A stretch of 64,000 bases of DNA, taken from contig NZ_RAQH01000009.1 in assembly GCF_003610695.1 (NCBI RefSeq), positions 62,001 to 126,000 of the forward strand, written 5' to 3'. The notes below the pieces were generated by a model, which made no database searches, had not been told where the DNA came from, and saw only the letters and a program-made list of their open reading frames with translations. Source of the DNA: Epilithonimonas arachidiradicis. Its GTDB lineage: Bacteria > Bacteroidota > Bacteroidia > Flavobacteriales > Weeksellaceae. Every line of letters begins with the position of its first letter. The stretch's first letter is position 1. Position numbers and translations under genes: made by a program. Below are positions 16,224-23,724 of this stretch, one piece after another.

Positions 16224-16919
16224 TTAAAAAACATTCATTCTCGTATTGAGTGCTTTTCGGTAAGCGTCCGCAACGGGAATGAATTTTCCATTAATCATAA
16301 TTCCGCCGTCCTGAAGCGTATCAATTTTACCGACAGAAACGATGTAAGACCGATGAACTCTGATAAAATGATCTTTCGGTAGACGTTCTTCCGCCGTTTT
16401 CATCTTGCCGTGGATAGCAAACATTTTTTCTCTTGTATAGAACTTAACGTAGTCGCCCATTGCTTCTGCATACAAAATATCATCCAGTTTCAGGCGTCTT
16501 GTAATATTGGAATCCCGTACGAAAAGAAACTCGTCTTTTGTGATTTCTACATTTTCCTTTCGGCTTTCAAGAATAGCCTGTGCTTTGCTAACTGCCTGTA
16601 AAAATCTTGCCGGCATCACAGGTTTTAACAGATAATCTGCGATATTCAATTCGAAAGCTTCGAGTGCATATTCTTTATTAGATGTAGTGAAAATGATGAT
16701 CGTTTCTTTTCCTGAGAGATTTTTAGTAAGTTCTATCCCTGTCATTTCAGGCATTTCGATGTCTAAGAAAATGAGATCAACAGGATGGGTCTGCAGATAA
16801 TTGTAAGCTTCAATCGCGTTGGAAAATTCATTGACAATTGTAAGATTCGGAATTTGTTTTGCCAAATGTGATAATGTTGTTCTTGCAATGTCGTTGTCAT
16901 CGACGATTAAAGCTTTCAT
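16224..16919 (-). CDS. LytTR-family response regulator
   Basis: A 231-residue two-domain regulator. The receiver domain (1-115) has the acidic pair D7-D8 and phospho-acceptor D53 in LIFLDIEMPEMTG. The C-terminal LytTR DNA-binding domain (about 127-231) shows KLDDILYAEAMGDYVKFYT and DHFIRVHRSYIVSVGKID. LytTR proteins bind paired 9-bp direct repeats spaced about two helical turns apart. It lies just downstream of dps on the same strand but has its own promoter. No LytS-type kinase is adjacent; the hybrid kinase 240 bp downstream has a different architecture but could signal to it. Confidence 0.9.
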   Translation of the reverse strand: MKALIVDDNDIARTTLSHLAKQIPNLTIVNEFSNAIEAYNYLQTHPVDLIFLDIEMPEMTGIELTKNLSGKETIIIFTTSNKEYALEAFELNIADYLLKPVMPARFLQAVSKAQAILESRKENVEITKDEFLFVRDSNITRRLKLDDILYAEAMGDYVKFYTREKMFAIHGKMKTAEERLPKDHFIRVHRSYIVSVGKIDTLQDGGIMINGKFIPVADAYRKALNTRMNVF

Positions 16920-16944
16920 AGGGATAGTTATTTATGATTTTACA

Positions 16945-16952
16945 CAAATATA
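16945..16952 (-). promoter_or_regulatory. -7 promoter box (TATATTTG) of LytTR gene
   Basis: Exact TAnnTTTG on the minus strand, 25 bp before the start at 16919 and within the 57-bp gap after dps. Confidence 0.6.
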
Positions 16953-16976
16953 ATTATTCCTTTTTTCTTTTCCCAA

Positions 16977-17450
16977 TTATCTGAAATATGAACGGATCAT
17001 CCAAGCCATTTCTTCGTGGGTTTCCATCAATCCTGTGATGAAATCGCTGGTTCCGTAATCTTTGAATTCTTCGGCAAAAGGGGTGATGTTTCCTCGTAGA
17101 AATTCAATGATGCTTTCGTGGTCGCTTAACAGGTCTTTCATATAGCCTAAACCGTCGTTGGTTCTGTCGCTGTATTCTGTAAGATGGGTTAATTCAAGGT
17201 AGATTTTCATTGTTGCAGGTGCAAAATGTCCGATTTTTCGCATACGTTCTGCAACACTGTCAATCAGTTCATCCAATTGTTTGTATTGCTCTTCGAAAAA
17301 AATGTGATTGGCGTGGAAATTATCTCCGGTGACATTCCAGTGTGCGTTTCTTGTTTTGACATAAAGTACAGTTTCATCAGCTAAAAGTTTTGCCAATTGA
17401 TCTGCCACAGCTTGTGTGTTTTTTTCTGTAATTCCGATTTTTGTTTTCAT
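16977..17450 (-). CDS. dps: Dps family ferritin-like DNA-protection protein
   Basis: A 157-residue Dps. The dinuclear ferroxidase ligands are present with canonical spacing: H37 (AHWNVTG), H49, D64 and E68 (ELIDSVAERMRKIG). It would form a dodecamer that oxidises iron with hydrogen peroxide and stores it. The N-terminus is short with few lysines, so direct DNA binding is uncertain. The promoter region holds the paired 21-bp-period element also found before the cupin-peroxiredoxin operon and an SRPBCC-like gene, consistent with shared stress control. Confidence 0.93.
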   Translation of the reverse strand: MKTKIGITEKNTQAVADQLAKLLADETVLYVKTRNAHWNVTGDNFHANHIFFEEQYKQLDELIDSVAERMRKIGHFAPATMKIYLELTHLTEYSDRTNDGLGYMKDLLSDHESIIEFLRGNITPFAEEFKDYGTSDFITGLMETHEEMAWMIRSYFR

Positions 17451-17485
17451 AATAGTGAGATTTAAGTTGTTCTTTTTTGATGATG

Positions 17486-17553
17486 TAAAGTTCGGATGGA
17501 ATGTTGTGGAATTGAGAGATTTTTCGGTGAATGGGCAAAATGAGTCGTTGAAT
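17486..17553 (-). promoter_or_regulatory. -7 box and Type-II operator of dps
   Basis: Candidate -7 region is GAACTTTA on the minus strand (17486-17493). The plus-strand reading of the paired element is CGGTGAAT (17525-17532) and CGTTGAAT (17546-17553), 21-bp period, starting 30 bp from the -7 box as in the two other copies. Confidence 0.6.
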
Positions 17554-17603
17554 TGGGTTACAATTTATAAAACCAATATATGCTTGAATGTTCCGAAAAG
17601 CTA

Positions 17604-18437
17604 TCATTTAACTCGATTTTTTTGAACGGCTATCATCATATGGGGACTGAATGACAGGAGATATTTATCATTTTCTGTAATTTTGATGAGCTCAGCCAAG
17701 GTTTTACTTTTCTTTTCATCCAGCATGCTATTGAAATAATCTTTATCCAACCAAGCAATACCTTCAACCGCATAAAGATTAAGATATTGAAGATCGGGAT
17801 GAAGAAATTCATCCTCCAGCTGTTTTGGGTTGTGATAATACGCCTCCGCTAAGATCCATGGAAAATCCGCAGGCTGATGATGCACACCGGTGGTTAGCTC
17901 TTCCCTGCACATTTCGAAAAACGTTTTCTTATGAATCAAACCGTTTAAAAGGCCTGCTAATGTTGATGCAGTATAATTAATAGCAAATCCGAGAATAATC
18001 CCTCCATTTTTAAGTATACGCCTGGCTTCGGAAATAGCCAATGATCTGTCTTCCTTGCGCTGTAGATGATAGAGCGGCCCATGCAATATCACCAGGTCTG
18101 CATAATCGTTTTGAAAAGGCAGATCTCTTGCTTCTCCCTGAACAATATGAAATTTCTTTTTTAACTTTTTGTTTCGGTTCTGAGCTATTTTGATATGTTT
18201 TGTTATAGGTTCTACCAAATGGACTTCATGTCCTTTTTGGGCCAGCCATTCGGAATATTTACCGGTACCACCGCCGATGTCTATTATTTTTAAAGGGATA
18301 TTTTGAATATATTTTTCGATCAGGCTTTTTATTCTTTCAAATTCGAATATGCCCATACCTTTGTCGAGTCTTGTTTCTTCCGAAGCTTTATTGTAAAATA
18401 CTTCTATGTCTCTGCTGATGAGATGCTTACTATTCAT
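17604..18437 (-). CDS. Class I SAM-dependent methyltransferase
   Basis: A 277-residue methyltransferase from the ATG at 18437; a TTG eight codons upstream is possible but less likely. The SAM-binding motif I is IIDIGGGTGKYSEWLA, followed by an acidic end of strand 2 (HLVEPI) and the motif GEARDLPF with DLVILHGPLYHL, then EARRILKNGGIILGF. No signal peptide. The substrate is unknown; the closest general group is UbiE/methyltransf_11-type small-molecule methyltransferases. It is preceded by a leader of about 200 nt containing a possible structured RNA. Confidence 0.85.
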   Translation of the reverse strand: MNSKHLISRDIEVFYNKASEETRLDKGMGIFEFERIKSLIEKYIQNIPLKIIDIGGGTGKYSEWLAQKGHEVHLVEPITKHIKIAQNRNKKLKKKFHIVQGEARDLPFQNDYADLVILHGPLYHLQRKEDRSLAISEARRILKNGGIILGFAINYTASTLAGLLNGLIHKKTFFEMCREELTTGVHHQPADFPWILAEAYYHNPKQLEDEFLHPDLQYLNLYAVEGIAWLDKDYFNSMLDEKKSKTLAELIKITENDKYLLSFSPHMMIAVQKNRVK

Positions 18438-18645
18438 AATGTTATTGTATTGAGTGCACAATAGATGCTTTAATGCTGGTCAATATAGCCTGCATCAGAT
18501 TTATGATCTTTGTGAACGTGAAAAAAATATTGGAACTTAAGGACAAAATTACCTTGCATTAAAATCGAAAGATTTAATGCTTTTAACCCTTAAAGGATCA
18601 CCTTACGAAAGGGCTAGGTAATATTTAGAATAGTATAACAGACTG

Positions 18646-18653
18646 CAAATATA
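18646..18653 (-). promoter_or_regulatory. -7 promoter box (TATATTTG) facing methyltransferase
   Basis: Exact TAnnTTTG on the minus strand, about 210 bp before the methyltransferase start. It implies a long 5' leader. Confidence 0.5.
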
Positions 18654-18787
18654 CGAATACAATTAAGATTACATTTTAATTTTTTTTAATCAGCATTTGG
18701 TTTGATGATCTTAAAATAGCAGACTTAAGGGTGTAAATTCCGCTGGGATTGATAAAATATTAGATGTTTTCATAAAGAATATTTGCA

Positions 18788-18795
18788 TATTTTTG
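18788..18795 (+). promoter_or_regulatory. -7 promoter box (TATTTTTG) next to HTH gene start
   Basis: Exact TAnnTTTG ending only 8 bp before the ATG at 18804. If used, the transcript would be leaderless or nearly so. Confidence 0.55.
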
Positions 18796-18803
18796 TGAAA
18801 TCA

Positions 18804-19355
18804 ATGACTTCAAAATTAGCAGATTACAGGCGCAAGAAAGGACTAAGCCAGCAGCAGCTCGCAGATGTTTCCGGCGTGAGTGCAAGAACGATACAACGCA
18901 TCGAAACCGGAAAGGTTGAAGCGCATCCCGCAACGTTAAAGATGCTTGCAGAAGCACTTGAAGTGGAAACTGAAGAACTGACGGTAATTAAGCAATTATC
19001 AAAATCTCCTGAAAGCAACAATGATTATAAAGTAAAACCCGTTTTTCACGTGTTAGCTTTAATCGGGCTTTTTTTTCCTATTTTCAATATCATTCTTCCC
19101 ACTCTTCTTTGGTTTTTAAAAAAAGATGAATCCATAGTTTACGACCTTGAAGGGAAGTTGGCCATTAATTTTCAGATCACAATGTCGCTTCTCTTTGTGC
19201 CATCTGTTTTGTTGTTGATCTTTGTATTTCCAGTGGGATTTCCGTTGGTAATGATCATCTATTTCTATACTCTTGTCATGTGTGTCATCAATATTTTCAG
19301 AAGCATCAACAAGAAGGATAGCTTCTATCCTTTAAGCTATCGATTTCTAAGATAA
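18804..19355 (+). CDS. Helix-turn-helix (XRE) regulator with membrane domain
   Basis: A 183-residue protein from the ATG at 18804; an upstream TTG would fall inside the promoter box. Residues 1-60 are a clear XRE helix-turn-helix (YRRKKGLSQQQLADVSGVSARTIQRIETGK). Residues about 80-180 contain three hydrophobic helices similar to DUF4870-type membrane domains. It would be a membrane-tethered DNA-binding protein. The signal sensed and target genes are unknown. It diverges from the methyltransferase. Confidence 0.82.
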   Translation: MTSKLADYRRKKGLSQQQLADVSGVSARTIQRIETGKVEAHPATLKMLAEALEVETEELTVIKQLSKSPESNNDYKVKPVFHVLALIGLFFPIFNIILPTLLWFLKKDESIVYDLEGKLAINFQITMSLLFVPSVLLLIFVFPVGFPLVMIIYFYTLVMCVINIFRSINKKDSFYPLSYRFLR

Positions 19356-19435
19356 TTCGCTTTAAAGTCTTTTCCAGAGCTAAGTGGCGTCAACTTGTCG
19401 TGAAGAAGTCGTGGTAAGTTATCTTGATTTGCCAC

Positions 19436-19443
19436 TAAATTTG
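19436..19443 (+). promoter_or_regulatory. -7 promoter box (TAAATTTG) of serine hydrolase
   Basis: Exact TAnnTTTG, 17 bp before the ATG at 19461. Confidence 0.55.
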
Positions 19444-19460
19444 TCACAAATATTTTCCAC

Positions 19461-20624
19461 ATGAAAAAACTCTTCACGCTTTCATTCCTGATATGGATGT
19501 TACTTTTAAGTGCTCAAAAAAATATAAAAATTAGACAGCTTGATGGTAAAACAATCGATTCTCAAATCCTTCAACAGCGATTGTCACGTTTAGTCGATAG
19601 CGCAAAGATTGCTGGTCTGCAGATTGCCATTATTAACCATAACAAGCTAATTTATTCATCAAGCTTTGGTTATAAGGATATTGAAAATAAAAAGAAGCTG
19701 AATGACAGTACAGTAATGTATGCAGCTTCATTAACTAAGCCTGTCAGTGCTTATATCTTTATGCGTTTGGTGGATAAAGGAATATTCAGTCTTGATCAGC
19801 CTGTTTACAAGTACCTGAAAAAGCCCATAGAGGAATATGCGAAATGGAAAGATCTGGCAGACGATCCTCAGTCTTTCAATCTGATCACACCCAGGATGCT
19901 ATTGAGCCACAGCTCTGGGCTTCCGGTCCTTCGACAATTATATGGTAACAAAGTCAGCCTTATCGCCAAGCCGGGTGAAAAATTCTATTACTCCAATGAA
20001 GGCATTAATCTTTTGGGATTTCTGATAGAGGAATATACAGGAAAGAAGCTTGAAGATATTGCAAGAGAAGAAGTTTTTGGACCACTGCAGATGAGACATA
20101 CAAGTATGATTTGGGAGAATAAATTTGAGAATAATTTCTCCAATGCCTATTTCAAAGATGGGAAGAAGTATGGTTCGGAAAGAAGGGAAAGTAGCAGAGC
20201 GGCAGGTTCTATGTCTACTACAGCGAATGATTATGCAAATTTTATCATCAGCCTGATGAAAAAGAAAGGCTTATCCGATAAAGCTTATTCTGAGCTACTG
20301 AAGCCTCAGATTATGGTAAAGAGTAAAAGGGGGTTTGGTCCCTTGAAAGATACCATTACTAATGAAAATAATGAAATTAATCTTGCCTGGGGATTAGGAG
20401 TAGGGCTTTTCGATTCGCCTTTTGGTAAAGCCTTTTTTCATACAGGTCATGGGGAAGCCAATCAGAATTATGCTGTGGCATTCCCTGAAATTGGAACAGC
20501 CGTCGTTATCCTTAGCAGCAGTGAGAATTTTGAAAAGAACAATGCACAGATCTTGAAACTTTGTATAGGAGATACTTATTCACCATTGAAATGGTTGGGA
20601 CATCTGGATAGGGATTCGGAATAG
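19461..20624 (+). CDS. Serine hydrolase, beta-lactamase/PBP class C family
   Basis: A 387-residue exported protein with a signal peptide (residues 1-18, ending LLLSAQ). Class C-like active-site motifs are S90-L-T-K93, a YSN motif in FYYSNEGIN, and HTGHG near the C-terminus in place of KTG. This pattern is typical of serine beta-lactamase-like esterases and D-amino-acid-processing peptidases rather than true AmpC enzymes. The C-terminus lacks a Por sorting domain, so it is probably periplasmic. It is monocistronic. Confidence 0.85.
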   Translation: MKKLFTLSFLIWMLLLSAQKNIKIRQLDGKTIDSQILQQRLSRLVDSAKIAGLQIAIINHNKLIYSSSFGYKDIENKKKLNDSTVMYAASLTKPVSAYIFMRLVDKGIFSLDQPVYKYLKKPIEEYAKWKDLADDPQSFNLITPRMLLSHSSGLPVLRQLYGNKVSLIAKPGEKFYYSNEGINLLGFLIEEYTGKKLEDIAREEVFGPLQMRHTSMIWENKFENNFSNAYFKDGKKYGSERRESSRAAGSMSTTANDYANFIISLMKKKGLSDKAYSELLKPQIMVKSKRGFGPLKDTITNENNEINLAWGLGVGLFDSPFGKAFFHTGHGEANQNYAVAFPEIGTAVVILSSSENFEKNNAQILKLCIGDTYSPLKWLGHLDRDSE

Positions 20625-20697
20625 AACTAATATCATAAAATTGCTATTAACCTTTAATAAGATATCGAACTAATAACCAATGCTTACGCTTATATAC

Positions 20698-20730
20698 AAA
20701 AAAAGAGACAACTATCAAATAGTTGTCTCT
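20698..20730 (-). terminator. Terminator of tRNA-Leu
   Basis: A perfect 11-bp stem (20704-20714 with 20720-20730) and 5-nt loop. The A run at 20698-20703 gives a U tract on the minus-strand transcript. Confidence 0.9.
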
Positions 20731-20735
20731 CTTAG

Positions 20736-20815
20736 TACCCAGGACCGGGATCGAACCGGTACTCCTAAGAACTGGTGTTTGAGACCAGCGCGTCTACCAA
20801 TTCCGCCACCTGGGC
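20736..20815 (-). tRNA. tRNA-Leu (anticodon CAA)
   Basis: The minus strand folds as a class II tRNA. The acceptor stem is GCCCAGG pairing with CCTGGGT (G-U at the first pair) and discriminator A. The D-arm region contains AATTGGTAGACG, the anticodon stem-loop is CTGGT-CTCAAAC-ACCAG with anticodon CAA, then a variable arm, and the T-arm is ACCGG-TTCGATC-CCGGT. CCA is not encoded. It lies between a serine hydrolase and an MBL hydrolase with its own promoter box and terminator. Confidence 0.95.
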
Positions 20816-20843
20816 TTGTGTTACCTTGTTTCAAATTGGTGTG

Positions 20844-20851
20844 CAAATATA
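20844..20851 (-). promoter_or_regulatory. -7 promoter box (TATATTTG) of tRNA-Leu
   Basis: Exact TAnnTTTG on the minus strand, 28 bp before the tRNA 5' end. Confidence 0.65.
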
Positions 20852-20898
20852 GGTCAAAAATTATTTATTCAGAAATTTTTTTTGAAGTTTTTTCAAAA

Positions 20899-21666
20899 TT
20901 AAAATTCGATTTCCAATCCGTCAAAAGCAAGATGTACATTATCAGGAAGTTCAGTTTCGACTTCTTCGTGAAAACCAAGATGGTGACTAATGTGGATGAG
21001 GTAGGTTTGTTTTGGTTTTAGCTCTTCTACCAATTCAAGAACTTCCGGTAATATGAAATGTGAATGATGAGGTTCTGTTTTTCTCAGGCAATTAATTATA
21101 AAATAATCAAGGTTTTTTAGTTTCTTTTTTTCCTCAACATCAATTTTACTTGCATCAGTAATATAAGCCAGATTTTTGAATTTAAATCCCAGAATATTAA
21201 TCTCGGAATGGATTACATCAATCGGCCGGATTTGTACTTCATCAAAAAGCGTAAAAGCATCCTCGATTTCGAATAAGTCAAAACTTGGTGCTCCGGGATA
21301 TTTGTGCTCAATAAAAGCATAAGGGAAACGGTTTTTAATTTCTGCTGCAACCCGTGAATTGCAATAGATAGGCATTGATGATTTATTTTTAAAAATCAAT
21401 GGCCGCAGATCATCCAGACCAATAATATGGTCATTATGTTCGTGTGTTATCAAAACCGCATCGATTTGCTCCTCGTTATTCATCAACATTTGTTGGCGAA
21501 AATCTGGCCCGCAATCAATTAATATTTTCTTTCCAGAGTCGGATGTAACTAAAGCGGAAGTACGTAAACGTTTATCTTTTTGGTCTTTGGAAAGGCAAAC
21601 CGGATGATGGCTGCCAATAACAGGAATGCCTTGAGAAGTGCCGGTGCCTAAAAATTTTAAAAGCAT
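20899..21666 (-). CDS. MBL-fold metallohydrolase (PhnP-like phosphodiesterase)
   Basis: A 255-residue cytoplasmic metallo-beta-lactamase-fold enzyme. The metal motif is H75-E-H77-N-D79-H80, the N-terminal LGTGTSQGIPVIG is shared by PhnP and tRNase Z-like proteins, and a late histidine occurs in YLIHISHH. PhnP hydrolyses cyclic ribose phosphates in phosphonate breakdown, but no phn genes are nearby, so a general phosphodiesterase role is the safer statement. It diverges from the conserved gene at 21718. Confidence 0.85.
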   Translation of the reverse strand: MLLKFLGTGTSQGIPVIGSHHPVCLSKDQKDKRLRTSALVTSDSGKKILIDCGPDFRQQMLMNNEEQIDAVLITHEHNDHIIGLDDLRPLIFKNKSSMPIYCNSRVAAEIKNRFPYAFIEHKYPGAPSFDLFEIEDAFTLFDEVQIRPIDVIHSEINILGFKFKNLAYITDASKIDVEEKKKLKNLDYFIINCLRKTEPHHSHFILPEVLELVEELKPKQTYLIHISHHLGFHEEVETELPDNVHLAFDGLEIEF

Positions 21667-21689
21667 TTTTGTTTTTGCTGTTATTTTGG

Positions 21690-21697
21690 TAAATTTA
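21690..21697. promoter_or_regulatory. Palindromic shared -7 box (TAAATTTA) between divergent genes
   Basis: TAAATTTA is its own reverse complement and matches TAnnTTTG at 7/8 on both strands. It lies 23 bp from the minus-strand start (21666) and 20 bp from the plus-strand start (21718). Confidence 0.4.
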
Positions 21698-21717
21698 CAA
21701 AATAAATCTAATTCTTC

Positions 21718-23145
21718 GTGATAAAGCCAAAACTTACCCCTAAGCAGAAAGCATTAGCCATTAATTTAGATTCATCCATCTACGGAACTTTTGCGGAGAT
21801 AGGAGCGGGTCAAGAAACGGTAAGACACTTTTTCCGTGCTGGCGGAGCTTCTCAAACGATTGCAAAAGCAATGTCTGCTTACGATAAGGACTTTTCTGAC
21901 GCTATCTATGGTAAAGAAATCAAAAACCGATATGTAACGCAAAATCGCTTAAGAAAAATGTTGCGTTATGAGATGGCACTGATTGAAGAAAGAATCCCAA
22001 GGGAAAAAAATCCGGGTAAAAAGTTCTTTTCCTACGCCAATACGGTTACGACAATTAATTTTGATAAGACCTCAAAAGGTCACGGTTGGGTAGGCATCAG
22101 ATACCAAAACAACGAGAGCGAAGATTTTAATGAGATCGTTATTCACGTCAAATTCAAAGAAACCAATGCAACACTCCAGCAGGAGACTCTGGGCAGTCTT
22201 GGAGTTAATTTGATCTACGGTGCCTATTTCTATGCGGATAATCCCAGAATTCTTATCGAATCTTTATATGATGATTTGGCAACGGATAGGCTGGAAATCG
22301 ATATGATAGATTTCAGCGGGCCAGCATTCCAATATGTGGATAATCGTTTGATGAGTCTCCAGCTGGTAAAACTGGGAATGACTGATGCTGTGATTTTCAA
22401 TTCCGAAGGTAATAATATGTTGCCCGCAGATATTCTTTATAAGAAAAATATTTTTGCAGTACGAGGAAGCTTCCGACCGGTAACAAGAGTTAATATCGAT
22501 ATGTTTGAACACGGATTGGAGATGTTCAACCAAGATAATGCTTGTGATCACGAAAATACGCAGATTCTTTTCGAAATTACGATTTCTAACCTGAGAGCTG
22601 CCGGCGATATTGATGAAAGAGATTTCCTGGATAGAGTCGATATCTTGGGAACTCTTGGCTACACCGTAATGATTTCCAATTTCTCCGAATATTACCGTAT
22701 GGTAGATTATTTCTCCACCTTTACCAATCAGCATATTGGTGTTGCAATGGGCGTTAATAATTTGCTTGATGTTTTTGATGAGGAATATTATAAAAATCTT
22801 CCCGGAGGCATTTTGGAAGCTTTTGGTAAGTTCTTCAAAAAAGATATGCGTGTTTACCTGTATCCTTACAAAGATCCGGAAAATGGAGAATTGCTGACAT
22901 CAGAAAACCTGAAAGTTCACGACAATCTGAAAGAATTATACAAATATTTCAAACTCAATAAGAGAATTGTAGATATTGCCAATTATAATCCAAAATTTTT
23001 GGAAATCTATTCCAGAGAAATTCTGAAAAAAATTATCTCTCACGACTTGGGCTGGGAAGAAGAATTACCAAAAGGTGTTGCAGATATTATCAAAGATCGC
23101 GGAATGTTTGGCTATAAACAGCTGAGCTTCGAGGGATTAAACTAA
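21718..23145 (+). CDS. Conserved protein of unknown function (Bacteroidetes family)
   Basis: A 475-residue protein beginning at a GTG. The N-terminus contains LDSSIYGTFAEIGAGQETVR and a long charged helix region (RLRKMLRYEMALIEERIPRE). I recognise it as a family widely conserved in Bacteroidetes that databases sometimes label TonB-dependent receptor or adenylyltransferase. Neither label fits what is visible: there is no signal peptide, no beta-barrel pattern and no nucleotidyltransferase HxGH motif. A soluble cytoplasmic protein is predicted. It diverges from the PhnP-like gene and is followed by the GAF-domain gene. No function is claimed. Confidence 0.75.
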   Translation: MIKPKLTPKQKALAINLDSSIYGTFAEIGAGQETVRHFFRAGGASQTIAKAMSAYDKDFSDAIYGKEIKNRYVTQNRLRKMLRYEMALIEERIPREKNPGKKFFSYANTVTTINFDKTSKGHGWVGIRYQNNESEDFNEIVIHVKFKETNATLQQETLGSLGVNLIYGAYFYADNPRILIESLYDDLATDRLEIDMIDFSGPAFQYVDNRLMSLQLVKLGMTDAVIFNSEGNNMLPADILYKKNIFAVRGSFRPVTRVNIDMFEHGLEMFNQDNACDHENTQILFEITISNLRAAGDIDERDFLDRVDILGTLGYTVMISNFSEYYRMVDYFSTFTNQHIGVAMGVNNLLDVFDEEYYKNLPGGILEAFGKFFKKDMRVYLYPYKDPENGELLTSENLKVHDNLKELYKYFKLNKRIVDIANYNPKFLEIYSREILKKIISHDLGWEEELPKGVADIIKDRGMFGYKQLSFEGLN

Positions 23146-23213
23146 ACTTTATATGATAAGTGAGCATTAAACAAATATGCTGACGTTTTATACTAAAATA
23201 TAATCATTACAAA

Positions 23214-23660
23214 ATGGTAGAACTTAAAAAAAGACTTTCCGTCATATTGGAAAGTCCACAAGATACAAATACAAAGCTTCTGAAAATCTGTCAGGTTTTG
23301 GACAAAGAAATCGATTACTATAACTGGACGGGTTTTTACTTCAAAAATGGCGACAAAGATGAGTTGGTTTTGGGTCCATACGTTGGAGCTGTGACAGATC
23401 ACGTTATTATTCCTTTTGGGAAAGGGATTTGCGGTCAGGTTGCGGTTTCCGGAGAAACTTTTGTGGTTCCCGACGTCAACGCACAGGATAATTATTTATC
23501 TTGCTCCATCGATACGAAAGCTGAGATTGTAGTTCCGATTTTCAAAAACGGCGAAAACATCGGACAAATCGATATCGACAGCCATAAAATTGATCCATTC
23601 ACAAAAGAAGATGAAGAATTGCTGAACTGGCTTTGTGAGGAGGTTGCAAAGATTTTGTAA
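23214..23660 (+). CDS. GAF-domain protein, free methionine-R-sulfoxide reductase homologue
   Basis: A 148-residue single GAF domain of the fRMsr (MsrC) type. Two of the three conserved cysteines are present: one in GKGICGQVAV and one in YLSCSID, equivalent to E. coli Cys94 and catalytic Cys118. The position equivalent to Cys84 reads AVTDHVIIP, so the usual resolving cysteine is missing. Reduction of free methionine sulfoxide is the family function. A changed thiol cycle or loss of activity is possible. It is cytoplasmic and convergent with the BtuF-like gene. Confidence 0.82.
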   Translation: MVELKKRLSVILESPQDTNTKLLKICQVLDKEIDYYNWTGFYFKNGDKDELVLGPYVGAVTDHVIIPFGKGICGQVAVSGETFVVPDVNAQDNYLSCSIDTKAEIVVPIFKNGENIGQIDIDSHKIDPFTKEDEELLNWLCEEVAKIL

Positions 23661-23666
23661 TTTATA

Positions 23667-23724
23667 AAAAACTACAAAAGTCACAAAAGTTTTTAATATT
23701 ATCTTTTGTGACTTTTGTGGTTTT
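23667..23724. repeat. Hairpin repeat, ACCACAAAAG family; probable bidirectional terminator
   Basis: Arms AACTACAAAAGTCACAAAAG and CTTTTGTGACTTTTGTGGTT enclose a 13-nt AT loop. They lie between the convergent GAF and BtuF-like genes. The arms match the ends of the larger element at 11943-12110. Confidence 0.7.

Larger units (their letters stand above)
18438..18803. other. Divergent intergenic region with candidate structured RNA
   Basis: No ORF. A segment at 18548-18622 can fold into a three-way junction: P1 ATTACCT (18548-18554) with AGGTAAT (18616-18622); P2 GCATTAAA (18556-18563) with TTTAATGC (18573-18580), extended by TC/GA to a GAAA loop; P3 CCCTT (18587-18591) with AAGGG (18609-18613), containing AAGG/CCTT. 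The element would lie in the leader of the methyltransferase transcript if the minus-strand -7 box at 18646 is used. The GNRA-type loop appears only on the plus strand, so orientation is open. Confidence 0.45.

Noticed and set aside
18587-18613. ACGA loop closed by CCTT/AAGG, resembling a guanidine-II hairpin
   Set aside because: Guanidine-II needs two hairpins with ACGR loops; the neighbouring hairpin has a GAAA loop, and no SMR-type exporter is nearby.
22264-22734. 156-residue minus-strand ORF inside the conserved 475-residue gene
   Set aside because: Antisense shadow without recognisable domains or promoter.
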